NCBI GenBank assembly: GCA_026874595.1
Contig: CM049322.1
Location: 54,215,386-54,279,385, forward strand
DNA length: 64,000 nucleotides
Source: Sipunculus nudus
Taxonomy: Eukaryota > Annelida > Sipuncula > Golfingiida > Sipunculidae
Direction: 5' to 3'
Each line of letters opens with the position of its first letter. Position 1 is the first letter of the stretch. Made by a program: the position numbers and the translations under genes. Of this stretch, positions 34,905 to 48,310 are shown one piece after another. The notes beneath the pieces were generated by a model, which was given only the letters and a program-made list of their open reading frames with translations, made no database searches and was not told the origin of the DNA.

Positions 34905-35418
34905 TCTAAAATCAGGTAAAGACTAGAAACATAGGAAGAACATTTTTCTCAGACACTTTTATTATCATGCTCTTTCTTCAACGCGGCAGGGAAGGTTGCA
35001 CTAACCACATAGAAACCAAAATGTTTGTATAGCCTAAATCTTCCAATCATAGGCTGTTTTTTTTTTCTCAATTTGACCTGTTTCCTGACCATCCTTAAAT
35101 TTTCTCACTTTTAACCCTTTACCGATCATTTTTTAACAGAGCCCCCGTGTCCGGAAACTTTAAGTTACCCCTTTTTCTAATGAATGTCAAACGCGATTCG
35201 CTTCCTTTCCCCACAATTATTGTATAAATTATTGTATAAATAATAGCTGATTTTATATGTATTTGTGATATAATTCATCGTTTCTCTCTTCGTATACCCC
35301 TAAGATTAAATATTTCTCCTGCTGCACGTAGACATAGTATCTTTAACCGCATAACCATATATTGATATTATTTTAATTCTAAAATAGAAACTTACCCACC
35401 CGAGACTATTGACTGCTA

Positions 35419-35420
<2 letters not shown>

Positions 35421-35476
<56 letters not shown>
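35421..35476. repeat. (TA)n microsatellite
   Basis: About 28 perfect AT dinucleotides. The matching positions of copies A (26779-26788) and C (55116-55126) have only a few units. Confidence 0.95.
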
Positions 35477-35478
<2 letters not shown>

Positions 35479-36014
35479 CTTATCTATATTTTTAGAAGTC
35501 ACCTTTATACCTAGATTATAAAGACAGAAATAGGGCACATGTCATCATCAACTAACTTGAATACACAACACTGTTTACAGTGTCGGGGGTTCTTGGATCA
35601 TGGTCTTTCTTCAAGACTTTGCATATTATCCGTCGTTTTCGTTCGAGCGACCCATTCGTAAAATTGTTTCCGGTACCACTGTTAATTTTGATAATTATAT
35701 GATTTCATCCACCAGTGATCTTTTTTTTGTATATATAACCTGATTTGGGCCTGAGATTTTTAAAATTCCCATTAAGATCTATGTCATAATTTGTTCAAGC
35801 TTGAATTGAACTATAGGATGGTCAACGTATAAAATATATTAAACTTAATGCGTTATGGCCTGTAACTGTTCACACGTAACATTTACTATGATAAATATGT
35901 AGGGCAAATACATGTAACAGTTCAACTTTTCATTTCAAGCAATATGGCTTTAGCCATGATGTTGAGAGCACTTTGTGCCTGTGAATTTTCCTCTGTTTCC
36001 AGTTATGTTAAGTT

Positions 36015-36216
36015 GCAGGGGCGGAACTAGCATTAAGGAAAAAGAGGGCTGCAATCCAGGAAGACTAATGACAAACCCTTAAAACAGATTCTAGGGTTCG
36101 TGAGATGGGGGTCCAAGCCGGAAAATCATGGTCTCAATCGTTGAACAAAAAAAAGTTTGGCTGAAAAAGGGGGAGGGTCCAGACCCCCTGAACCCCTCCC
36201 CGGGAGTCGCTTCTGC
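36015..36216. mobile_element. MITE-like element, copy 2
   Basis: Ends GCAGGGGCGGAACTAGC and GGGAGTCGCTTCTGC; same body as 27283-27477, at the same position of the repeat unit, so it was present before the unit duplicated. Confidence 0.65.
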
Positions 36217-37981
36217 ATTGACAACACTTACCTACAGGACAGTCACGATCAGATGTTTGTGCCACTTTTGGAGAAGTTGATATATTTGCAATCAAACCTT
36301 GACTATTCCACAACCTATACTACAAGCAAACTTCCCTTCCAGTCTGCTCAAAGTATACTAAAGATGTTAAAATTTATTTTATGCTGTCAGTAATATCAAT
36401 ATGCAAACAATGATGAAATAGAAACTGTGCAATAGTTTTAATTATGTCTGGTATTCTTAGTTCTTGATTATATAAATTGCAAGATCATCATGAGAGAGGC
36501 GGAACCATAGTAAATGTCACGTGTTAACAATTTCAACAGGACTTCAGTTTAGTTTTTTTTTGTTATATTTAAATGGATCAGAAATTTATCATATCGGTTG
36601 CTGTTACTGATGTGAAAACAATTTCTGGTAAATTTTATGGATACTCACTCGGTTGCCTTTTGTTTTAAGACTCAAGATCATTGTATGATTTGTATAACAT
36701 TTTAAAATGTGTTGATGATAATGTGATTTAAATCAAATATAGTGTTACTGCGCTAATTCATGGTTCTAGGGATTAAGCTGTTGCAAAAAAATGTTTACTA
36801 AGAATCTTAGATGTCCCCTAAAATGTGACATTATTTAAGGTCTTAAAGGAGATTAATGAGAATGGACATATTGCCTTGATATTTCTGCATGATATCTTTC
36901 AAACACCTTTTTATACAGTTGCTGAGCAATGGAAGGCTAGAAATTTTCCTGACCATTGTGTCCCCCTCCCCATTGCTATAAGAACAGCAAGACTATACTA
37001 TTATTATTAGGTATGAAAGTAGTTCATGGTCACATCCCCCCTTATTTCATTATTTTATCTCCGTCGTTGTTCAAATCTGGTTTGTTTAATAGCTCTCCTT
37101 TCCTCTAAATCTGATTACACTGAACAATTTTTCAATGTTATAGCAACTTAAAAAAACTTGTATGCAATCGCACAGGTAACAAAGTTTGCGGAAATTTTTC
37201 CTCAGTTTGTTTTTTATCGGGCATTTTATTCTTGTTAACTTTCTGGCGTTGTGATAAATCATGATGGCAGAAAATCACAATTTTATTGTAAATAAATGCG
37301 GGTTCAGGAGAGATTGCTCCAGACTCAGCTTCAGTGGCTTCATATTAAGTTTTGCAACTGTTCCTTAAAGAGCCTGTCAAATATGAAAATGCTTCCACCA
37401 TGCCTGAAACATATTAATGATGCCAGGTTCATGGAGCACAAAGTTAAAAATTTATACACATGTCAGGAATGTCCGACCTGGTGTGTTTACGTAGTCTGGT
37501 TTTCATTCCAGCAGTCATATCGCTTGCTTGCCAATAGACCTATCAATTACGCACTCGCCCTTATGCCAATTCCTGCCTTGGTGTGTCTGTGTTATATTAA
37601 TAATTAATCTACCCAGTAGAACGCAATGTAACGAATCAGTGTAATGAGTCTAGAGTTTAATTATGTACAGTTAAACATTTTTGTTGCATTTTTAGGTAAT
37701 GTTAATATATTCTGTCCAGTCCAAATTTTCTCCAGAATAAGCAAACTGCAGTTTATGATATCGTGTTTTTAGTGCTAAAGAATTTACAGTTGAGAGTAAC
37801 ACCATGTTTGTTTGACATACTGCATCTGTAAAATTATTCTGGTGTCTACAACAGTTTCCAACTACAACACTATGTGACAGGGTACATTCTCATTAAGAGA
37901 GGGCACAAACAGTCATAAAGGACTCATTGGCATACAGGATCTGGTAGTCGGTATTATGTCCACCAGAAATAAAGAGGACTG

Positions 37982-38060
37982 ATATATACAAGGACCTATG
38001 TATTGTCGTGTCGGTAACATGGTTAACAAAAGGGCCTGTCCTGTCAGTAAGAGGTCCAGG
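37982..38060 (+). repeat. 40-bp minisatellite, remnant (copy B)
   Basis: Two units (AAGGACCTATGTATTGTCGT, then AAGGGCCTGTCCTGTCAGTA) at the place of array 3a of copy A; the rest has been lost. Confidence 0.7.
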
Positions 38061-38224
38061 CGGAAGAGACAACTCTTGGGCCGGCAGAGTATCGGGAAAA
38101 CTTATCCCTTCCGCACCCTTCATTAATCAGCACATTATGAGTGATGTCTCATAGTGATACAGGCATGAAACAACGTGCCTCACTCTTTTTTATTTGTATA
38201 TTTAACTCAATATGAGTAGAGGCC

Positions 38225-38725
38225 ATAGTGTCCTGTCGTGTCATTAACTGAGTTTACACAAGGACCAGTGTGCCATCCTGCGGTTAACTGTGTTCACTAA
38301 AGGACAGTGTCCTGTCCTTTCATTAGCTTGGTTTACAATATGACCAGTGTCCTGTCCTGTCATTTACCGGATGAACACAAGGAACAGTGTCCTGTCCTGT
38401 AATTAACTAGATTGACACAAGGACAAGTGTGCTGTCCTGTCATTTACTGGGTTAAATCTAGGACCAGTTTCTTGTCTTGTCATCAACTAGGTTAACACAA
38501 GGAGCAGTGGCCTGCCCTGCCAGTAAAATGCTTAACATAAGGGCCTGTGTCCATTCCTGCCAATATCTAGCTTAAAATAAAGACCGCTGTCTAGTCCTGT
38601 TAATATTGGATTTAACATGAAGGCGAGTGTCCTGTACTGTCAGTAACGGACTTAACATGGAGGCCAGTGTCCTGTCCGGATGGTAAAGGGTTTTACCTAC
38701 GGGAAGGTGTAGTGTCCTTTCAGTA
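38225..38725 (+). repeat. 40-bp minisatellite, array 4 (copy B)
   Basis: About twelve units; GGAACAGTGTCCTGTCCTGT followed by AATTAACTAGATTGACACAA shows the 40-bp period exactly. It is longer than the matching array in copy A, so unit number changed after duplication. Confidence 0.85.
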
Positions 38726-40357
38726 ATATAATTAAAAATTTGTAGCTTTATTGAGACAAATGGATCATCAAACCTATTTGATGGTCCAGGCTTGAGAGAT
38801 AAGTCGTGATTTTAGGAGCTCTCACACAAACGAAAGGAAATGAATTACTCTGCAAAACACATACAGAAATTGTATGACTACATTTTTATCATATAAACTA
38901 GTTTGCATGAGTTCAGATGTTACTACATAGTAGTTGCTGCACTTGTTACGTTCCTAGCCAGGTACATTTTATTGTTGTATTCCACTTACCATTTTATCTT
39001 AAATTACAACGTGGTGAATTACACAGAATGGCCATCAAATAACGTGGCTCCGATAATATTATGATAGTCTGCATGCAAACACCTGTAAGCGCATACCACT
39101 GATAAGGGAATGGGCTTTTTTTGGAGGGTTTGAAATCAATTTTTGCTACATAAACCCCCTTTTCGGACCTGAGGAACTTTATAAAGGTTTTCTTATTTCT
39201 TTTCAACTCCTGGCTCCGCCCATTTAGTGACATAGAGTTCACAATGTTGCAGTTACTTTTAATTATGTAGTAAATAATGACCGTTAATTTAATTACTTAT
39301 ACACATGGTTATTAATAATTTAAAAATTAATTAACTCTGGCAGCAGGGTTCTAAAATATTTTTACTTAAGTTTAGTCACCTTAGTTTTTCTAAAAAAAGA
39401 AACGTTTAATAATGATAGTTCAGTAATAAGTAAAAAAGCCTACTAAAGTATAGTTCACTGGAAGACAATCTGCAAGCACGTCAACACTCTATAAAGAACA
39501 ATATCCCATCGCTTTGACCTGCCAGTATCAGGCTTCCCAAAAAGACCAAATCTGGTCTGCCAGTAAGAGGATTTCTGTAAGGCTGTAACTCTAAATATAT
39601 CAGTAACAGATTTTATAGTAGTTATTATACTAAGCTTCACACATAGTCACAATTTCGCATTCTCGCAGCATTGGAAAAAATAGGCCTGACCTTTATAGCA
39701 GGCACACTCACACTTTATATGTTTACATCAAATGTTATGTATGGCATCCTCTTTCGGGTAGTTTTTCATCCTTATCAAGAAAGACATGGGACAGAAACGG
39801 TCAAGTGCATACTTTGCCAGGCGGCGCCGGTAGTGCATGACCTTGCATGGTGCATAGTTATAACAGGGCCTTACGTTTACAAATGAACTACCACAGTTGA
39901 ACATGGGAGTGCCAATGCATTATAAATCAGGTTTTTTATCATTTTACATCGGTCTTTGCACATATAGGGAAACAGTTACCAATCCTAAACTTACCTTGTA
40001 CATTGATAAGTTGAGCAATATCAAGGGGACCCTCACTCACTATTAAAAGGATATACTTGTACTTGTAGAATGTTTCCCATGAATACAAAGCACGCTCATT
40101 ATCCAGTCAAAGAATACTTGGTGTCGTGATATATGAAGCTCCAACACACGAGAAAGTAACAAAAATGATTTTACAAACCATATTTGGAGTATATGTGATT
40201 ATATTTAAATTATTTGTAATTGTTGACATAAGTTCGGATGGTTATATATAGTAGTGGCTAAAGGCGTTACATTCAACGTTAGATACATTCGACTGTTTTA
40301 TCAAGGGAACGACCTTATCTTACATTGTAATGTGGCAAATACGGGAATAACTTCCAG

Positions 40358-40389
40358 ACACCCCCCACCCTCCACCCCCCCCCCCCCCC
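40358..40389. repeat. C-rich tract
   Basis: CACCCCCCACCCTCCACC followed by a C homopolymer of about 15, then GCCCTC. It lies in the segment present in copy B but not in copy A. Confidence 0.9.
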
Positions 40390-42788
40390 GCCCTCTGTGA
40401 CCATTTTACAGGATTTTAAATCCTAAAGGTGTATGTTTATTCTGAGCTTGCTTGTTCAAATGACCTAACAACCTCTCAACCGAATTGGGAAAACAGATTT
40501 TGCAAACATATATAGAAGTGTTGTGATTAAATTTAATCACTAATAATATATTTTTGAATCATTAACAAAAGAGAAAGGATCAGTTCACACGAAAAGTCTA
40601 ATAACATGGTCCTTCAGTTTGATATAATGGTATCACATAGGGATAAAATATATGTTGAGATAAATTATGTACATACTTTAAAGGAAAAGGATATGATATA
40701 CATTAGAAAGGTCAAAAGCTGGCAAGTTTACATTTAACAAAAGTGCATTTGCGCTCAGTCTGTTTTAATGCAGACACCATGTGGCACTCACCATATCATA
40801 AAAAAATATTTTGATGCTTGTAAATATTAGCCTTTGAAAGACAAATTCCACTTATTTAACGGTCTGAGAACGTTGTCTAATTTTAGAAGTCCTCAAACAA
40901 GGGAAATCAAAATTAACCTGTTTTGGCAGGAGAAATATGTGATAAGATTATGTTTATCAACAAGAATATAATTGTAAATATCTTACCTAGACATGTGAAT
41001 TATTTCAAACAAAATATTAGTATTAACACTTCAATTTGGAAATGGCATTCCATTTGGGATCAAATATGCACAAATAAAATATTTACAGACTTTTGAAAAA
41101 ATAATAGTAATCTAACTCATCTGGCCCTTAAGTAAATACTACCTAAAGACTAAAAAGTTTCTGCTAGTTTTATTCTACATCATTAAATATATGACGTAGA
41201 TGTTCCATGCATCAACCTTCACAGACACTCTTACATGCTTTGATTCCACTAACAAATCTACACTACAAAAGTAAAAAGAAATGACAGTAACATATTGTGG
41301 GGAATCACTATTAGATATTAAAATATTTTCATTATATTGCATAATGTAAATGACATTTCATTCACTAATATTCTTAGTTTACCGAGCTTTGTAGAAGAGA
41401 GCAGTGTATCTCAGGATGTAAAATAATTTGTTGTATGACCAAATCCCTTCTCAGTGGATTCCTTTTTGTATATTGTGAATAATTCAATATATATAATTGC
41501 AATTCATTTCCTTTTTTCTTCAAATAACGATCAGTCAAATGAGTCGACATTGTCTTTGTTTCATATCAAACTGTATTAATCACATGATGTAATGAGTTTC
41601 TTTAATTGTCCAACTTTACATACTAGCATATAACTTTGCTTTCTGTAATAACTACTAGATTCCCCATACCATCATTTGTGGTTAAGTTTAGCTATAGCTG
41701 GACAAATCAAGAATACTTAAAAATCCGTTACACTACTGTTCCTGTGTGACCACGTTTAATTGGTTTTGGTTGTTTGATAAAATCGTCCAATTGCCTGAAC
41801 TTTTTTGCCCTCAGTCTGTACCCTTATTTATAAGATATGTGTCATTCCTGAAAAAATTATGAATATAAGAAAATTCCTTACAAACATATTTGTCCGAGCT
41901 GGTAAGTTAATTAAGATATCTGGAACCTAAAATCGTAACTTAATTTATCATCTAAATATCATCTTGAATACCTTGGAAGAAAAGATGTTTTTTTGAGATT
42001 AGTTAATATTTTAAAAAGAGTCTGCTAATATAACTTGGTATTTTTAAGAGATATATAATATTTTTATAATAATATTGAATCTTTAATACTTAATGTAACT
42101 CTCTATATGGCACAAGACCTATTACCTTGGAGTATATTTCGTAGTATTTTATCGGTAGATTTATCATGAAAAAAAGCAACAGGTGCTAACACTAGAGAGA
42201 GACAACGAAGAAAGAAATCTGCTACTTTTTATATATGACGATACTCACTCTAGATGTTCCCAAATCGCTTTGGAAGAACGCTTCTTTGGATGTAGAGCCA
42301 AATCTTAAGACAAAATTACTTGAACTGCAAAGTGCTGAATTCTATCTTAAATAACAATAATATTATTTTATGCTTTTCTGTAGGTGCTACCATTTATCGT
42401 CTACATATGACATATCGATTTTAAATTTGATTTAGACGTCTACGTATGCTAGTAAGTCTGCAGTGATTCAAAGCAATTTTATATATATTAATGACACAAT
42501 TTGCATCCAGTCAATCTTGAAGAATTCCAAAACCGTCATATCTTATTATATCTTTAGAAGTAAATCATGAAAAATCCAGGACCATTAAGGCTATATTTGA
42601 CTCTTTTTGGATGTCTGATATAATGTCCTGAATACTACAATTTATGGGACAATGTACTTGCTTATATTTATTATATTCAACAAAACTATTACTCTTATAA
42701 AGCAAATAACAAATACTGTTCATAAGAAGATGTTGGTCATGATATACAAATCGCATTTGCTAGACATGAAACAGAAGGCGCATATTCT

Positions 42789-43065
42789 TATCTTCTCAGC
42801 CACGCACTCTCACCTCTAACAGAAAATCACAGTGAAGCCCAGTGTGTGAGGCGGCCGATTGTATTGTCTTTACTGTATGTGAATCGACCAATGAAAACCC
42901 TGAATGAAAACAGTAGGTATACGGCCTTTCGACTGCCTGACTCTCTGACTCACCTGACTTTGTAACGTATGGCATCCTCTTGAACAGGTTATATATTTAT
43001 CCCCGTCACGATAACACCTGGGACAGAAACGGTAAAGTGGGTTCCTTGCCAGGCACGGCTTATAA
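42789..43065. other. Conserved GC-richer island of the repeat unit, copy B
   Basis: Near-identical partner of 34257-34560, including the CGACCAATGAAAACC and GGCGGCCGATTG stretches and the TGACTCTCTGACTCACCTGA stretch. Confidence 0.5.
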
Positions 43066-43289
43066 ATAATCTATAATATGTTACTTGCCAGATTCAGAGG
43101 AGGGCTTTGTTTTTTCAAAGCAAATATTCTACATTTATTATAGCGTGCCAATGGCCCTCATGGTTAATCTACTTTTTATATATGTCTTTCTACGTATATG
43201 TAACACATAAGGTGATACTGACCCAAATATATCAGGAACAATTTTTCAAACTGTGAAGTGTTCACGGGCCAAACAGGTGCATTTAAAGA

Positions 43290-44190
43290 TGGATCTCACA
43301 TTGTCTTAAAGCAAACACCAGGTGGAGCCTTCAACTCTATCTTAAAACAGAGATCGGGTAGCTCCCTTTCTTCTTTATAGTCGAACCGGATGGCTCTCAC
43401 TCTATATTAACGTTGCACAGGGTGACCCTCGCTAATCCTTAAAGCAGACACCAGTTGGCTCAAATATTATCTTAAAACTTAAAACGGATGGCTTAAACTC
43501 TATATTTTAAGTTGACACGTTTGACTTTTTTTTTTATTAAAATCGACACCAGAGGGTTCTCACTCTACCTTCACGTGGACACTGGATGGCTCACACTCTA
43601 CCTAAAAGCAAACACCAGGTGAGTCACTCTATATTAAAGTTGTCTTCTGGTGGCTCTCAATATACATGTATATTAAAGTACACCTGGGGTGACCCTGATT
43701 GTTTTTTATTAAAGACGAAACAGGTCGCTCGCATTCTTTACTAAACCAAACGCAGTGTTGTTTTCACTCTATATTAATGAAGACGCCTCGTGGGTCTCAC
43801 TCTACCTCAAAGCATACAGCGGGCGACTCTCATCCAACCTCAAAGTATACACCGGACGACTCTCACTCTACCTCAGAGCATACACCAGAGGACTCTCACT
43901 CTACCTCAAAGCATACACAAGGTGACTCTCACTCTACCTCAGAGCATACACCAGACGACTCTCACTCTACCTTAGAGCATACACCGGACGACTCTCACTC
44001 TACCTCAAAGCATACACCAGACGACTTTCACTCTACCTCAAACATACACAAGGTGACTCTCTCTCTCTCTCTCTCTCTACCTCAAAGTAGAGCCCGGGTA
44101 GCTCTTACTAAATGTGAAAGTTGACACCGGGTGGTTCTCTAAATTAAAGTTGACACTTGGTGGCTCTAACGTAATTTTAAAGGAGACACT
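43290..44190 (+). repeat. 33-bp minisatellite, array 1
   Basis: Degenerate tandem copies of GACTCTCACTCTACCTTAAA plus GCAGACACCGGGT. The most regular part, 43790-44070, has eight or nine units with only a few changes each and reads in frame as an 11-residue repeat (DSHSTSKHTPD type). A short (CT)n run lies at 44056-44080. Confidence 0.9.
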
Positions 44191-44800
44191 GGGTGCCAAT
44201 CACACTACCTTTAGGCCAATCCACAGATATCAACTGAACCTAAAACACTTAAAGATTGGCCAGAACCAGGTTTAAATAATGAGTTACATTTAGTAAGAAC
44301 AAGGATCCTATTATACTTGCTACATAGCTGTAACGAAAAAAAAAACTCCACGCCCAAAAAGGCCACGGGAGGCCCCATCATTAAAATAGTTCAAGGTTGA
44401 ACTACATACTGAGTATTCTCAAGAATATGATAATACGTAAACAGTTCATAGGAATAAGGAAAAAACTAAATAATACAATGAAAAGATACATTTAGATAAA
44501 TATACTCATTAGTAAAATTCTGCAAGGAACACTGCACATATTAAAAACGTGTTGTTAATACAACATAATAATGGCTATGATACTAATGAAGAGCAAAGAT
44601 ATATATATATGTAATCTCTGCAATATTCTACATAGATTATATTTAAACACTGTCAGTCGTCCGTCGGGCCGTCCGTTAACAGGGCGCTTTCAACTGTTAC
44701 CCAACGAATCAAATTATTTTAACATAGAGTAAGATCTCCCTAGTTCTCCTACCGAACCTTTTTGCGATATTTTGAAATATCTTATGGATAATATCAAAAC
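44191..44800. other. Spacer between minisatellite arrays
   Basis: AT-rich unique-looking DNA; no gene seen. Confidence 0.5.
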
Positions 44801-45451
44801 CAAGCCACTCTCACTTTTCCTTAAAACAGACATCAGGTGACTCTCACTCTGCCTTAAAACAGACACAGGAAAGCTCTTAATCTACCTTAATGTACACAGC
44901 GGGTGACTCTCACTCTACCTTAAAGTACACATTAGATGACTCTTACTCTATATTAAAATAGACACTGGGTTATTTTAACACTACCGCAAAGAAGACACCT
45001 TGCAGCTCTCACTCTAACTTAAAGTACACACCGGATGACTCTCACACTTCCTTAAAACAGACATCTCGTGACACTCACTCTAACTTATCGGGTATCGGAT
45101 ATCGGGTGACTCTCATTCTACAAAAAGGAAGACACTGATTGACTCTGCCTTCGATCTGCCTTAAAATACAAACCGGGTGACTCTCACACTTACTTAAAGA
45201 ACACACCGGATGACTCTCACACTACATTGAAGCACACACCGGATGACTCTCACTCTTCCTTTTTAACAGACATCAGGTGACTCTCACTCTAACTTAAAGC
45301 AGCATCACATGACTCTCACTTTACCTTAAAACAGACACTTGAAGACAACTTGTAGCTCTCACTCAACTTAAAGTACACAACGGGGGACTCTCACACTTCC
45401 TTAAAGGGGACACCGGGTGACTCACACTCTACCTTAAAGCACACACCAGGT

Positions 45452-45453
<2 letters not shown>

Positions 45454-45511
<58 letters not shown>
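45454..45511. repeat. (CT)n microsatellite
   Basis: About 28 CT dinucleotides grown out of the CTCTCACTCT part of the 33-bp unit. Confidence 0.95.
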
Positions 45512-45512
<1 letters not shown>

Positions 45513-46968
45513 TACCTTAATGTACACACCGGGTGACCCAAACTCTACTTTTAAGTACACACAGGATGACTCTCACTCTAACTTAAAGTACACACCGCAT
45601 GACTCTCACTCTTCCTTAAAACAGACATCCGTAGACTCTCACTCTCATTTAAAACAGAACCCGGGTTACTCTTACTCTACCTTAAGTCAGACATCGGGTG
45701 GGTCTCACTCTACCTTTAAGTCGACACCAGGTTACTTTAACTCTAACGCAAAGCAGACACCTTGTCGCTATCACTCTAACTTAAAGTACACACCGGATGA
45801 CTCTCACACTTCCTTAAAACAGACATCCGTAGACTCTCACTCTAATTTAAAACAGAACCCGGGTTACTCTCACTCTTCCTGAAGTCAGACATCGGGTGGC
45901 TCTCACTCTACCTTTAAGTAGACACCGGGTTACCTTAACTCTAACGCAAAGCAGACACCTTGTCGCCATCACTCTAACTTAAAGTACACACCGAATGACT
46001 CTCAAACTACATTAGAGTACACACCGGACGACTCTTACTCTCACCGTCAAGAAGACGACTTGTAGCTCTCTCTCTACCATAAACCAGACACCGGGAGGCT
46101 CTTATTCTAACTTCAAGCATATACTTGACTCTACTTCCACCTTAAAGCAGACACTGGGTGACTTTATATCTGCCTTTAAGTAGACACCGGGTGATTCTCA
46201 CTCTACCTTCAAGCAACCACTTAGTGACTCTAAATCTACATTTAAGTACACACCGGGTCACTCTCACTCTACCTTAAAGTTTACACTGGTGACTCTCACT
46301 CCAATATAAAACAGAACCCGGACGACTCTCACTCTACTTTAAAGCAGACACCTGGTAGCTCTGACTCCACCTTAAAGAAGAGAACGGGTGACTCTCACAC
46401 TACCATAAACCAGAAACCGGGTGGCTCTCACTCTACCTTTAAGCAGACAACGGGTGGCTCTCATTGTACCTTAAAGCAAACACCAGGAGACTAACACTCT
46501 ACCATAAACTAGACACTGGATGACTCTCATTCTACCCTAAAGCAGACATCGGACGACTCTCACTCTTCCTTAAAGTACACTCCGCATGACTCTCACTCTG
46601 CCTTCAAGAAGACACTGGGTGACTCTAATCTGCATTAAAGTAGTCACCGGTTGACTCATTCTTCTTTGAAGCAGACACCGGGTAGCTCTGACTACACCTT
46701 ACTCTCACTATACCATGAAAAAGACGCTAGGTAACCCTCATTCTTGTCTTGAGGCAGACACCTTATAGCTCAGCTCTACCATAAAATCAGACACCAGGTG
46801 GCTCCCATGCTACCTTGAGGCAGATTCCGTGTGAATTTCACTCCACCTAAAGTGAACCCTGAGTGATTCTCACTCTACCTAAAAGTAGACACCGTGTGAG
46901 TCAACCTCAAATGGGCCTTGAAATGGTCAATGGATTAATCTTACTCTACCTCAAAGCAGACACCTTGT

Positions 46969-46971
<3 letters not shown>

Positions 46972-47023
<52 letters not shown>
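46972..47023. repeat. (CT)n microsatellite
   Basis: About 26 CT dinucleotides inside the main array. Confidence 0.95.
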
Positions 47024-47025
<2 letters not shown>

Positions 47026-47945
47026 ATAAACCAGACACTGGGGGTCTCTCACTCTACCTTAAAGGAGACACCTTGTAGTTCTTACTCTACTATAAACCAG
47101 ACACTGGTGGACTCTCAATCTACCATAAATAAACAATGTGTCACTCTCACTCTACCTTAAAGCAGACCCCGTGTGATTCTCACCCTAATTTAAAGCGAAC
47201 ACCGGGTGACATTCAATCGACCTTAAAGCAAACACCGGGTATCTCTCACTCTACCTTAAAGTAAACACCGGATAACTCTCACTTTTCCTTAATATAGACA
47301 TCAGGTGACTCTTACTAAACCTTTAAACATAGAACCGTGTAACTCTCAATCTAATTTCAAAAATAAACCGGGTGACTCTCACTCTACTTTAAAGCAGGCC
47401 CCGAGTAACGCTTAATCTACCGTACACCAGACACCGGCTGACTCTCAATCTACAAGGAAATAGATAATGGGTGACTCTCACTCTACTTTTAAGCAGACCC
47501 TGGGTGACTCTTACTCTAACATAAAACAGACTCTGGCTGACACTCAGTGTACGCTAAATTAAACCACGGATGGCTCTCACTCTACCTTTTAGCCGACACC
47601 GGATGACTCTCAATCTACCTTAAAATGGTCAATGAGCGAACCTCACACTACCCTGAACCAGACACCTTGCAGTTCTCACTCTACCTAAAAGCAGACATTT
47701 TGTGACTCTCACTCTAAATAAAATAGACTCCGGGAGGCTTTCACTCTTCCTTGAAGCAGACCCCTTGTGACTCTCACGGTACATTAAAGCAGACCCCGTG
47801 TAATATAAACAATTTGTCACTCGTTCTCTACCTTAAAGCAGACGGGAGATAGCTCTCACTCTACCATTTAACAGACCTCGGATGGCTCTCACCTAACCTT
47901 TATGCAGGCATCGGGTAACTCTCACTTTACCGTATAGCAGACATG

Positions 47946-48310
47946 TAAACTGTAACTTGCCAGACTCAGAAGAAGGCTGTATATATTCAAAGCAAATATC
48001 CTTTATTTACTTTTGCGTGCAAATGGTCCTCCTGGTTAATCTGCTGTTTATTTGTGTCTTTGTATGTATATGTTGCACATTAGGTGATACTGACCCAAAA
48101 CATATCAGGGACAATGGTCAAACACTGAGTGTTCCCTTGCCAAACACGTAAATTTGTAGATAGATCTCACCTTGTCTTGAAGCATACACTAGGTGGAGCC
48201 TACAACTCTATCTTAAAACAGGGATTGGGTAAAGGATTTCTTTTTTAAGTTGAGCCGGGTGGCTTTCACTCTATAAAAACGTTGCACAGAGTGACCCTCA
48301 CCTTTCTTAA
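47946..48310 (+). repeat. Duplicate of the right edge of repeat copy B
   Basis: This matches 43078-43430 in order: ACTTGCCAGACTCAGAAGAAGG, then CAAAGCAAATATCC, then GTGATACTGACCCAAAACAT and the first minisatellite units. A third, shorter match starts at 48631. The array and its left flank therefore duplicated together at an offset of about 4.87 kb. Confidence 0.8.

Larger units (their letters stand above)
34905..43190 (+). repeat. Large repeat unit, copy B (~8.3 kb)
   Basis: Tandem paralogue of copy A in the same orientation. It differs by a long (TA)n at 35421-35476, a MITE copy at 36015-36216, loss of the segment found at 29190-29870 in copy A (the sequence jumps at 37978 from the GAGGACTGATATA phrase straight into minisatellite), and an extra segment at 40345-40990 with a C-rich tract at 40358-40389. 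No gene is supported. Confidence 0.8.
44801..47945 (+). repeat. 33-bp minisatellite, array 2 (main array)
   Basis: Roughly 90-95 units of the same 33-bp family over 3.1 kb, all in one orientation, with higher-order structure: the stretch at 45590-45760 is repeated at 45790-45990 (shared ACATCCGTAGACTCTCACTC and TTGTCGC.ATCACTCTAAC). (CT)n runs interrupt at 45454-45511 and 46972-47023. Open frames in it reflect the 33-bp period and are not taken as genes. Confidence 0.9.

Noticed and set aside
43699-44124. 141-codon open frame in the 33-bp array
   Set aside because: Any frame stays open in a 33-bp repeat without stops; there is no signal peptide, start context or splice site to support a gene. 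Kept only as a finding about the repeat.
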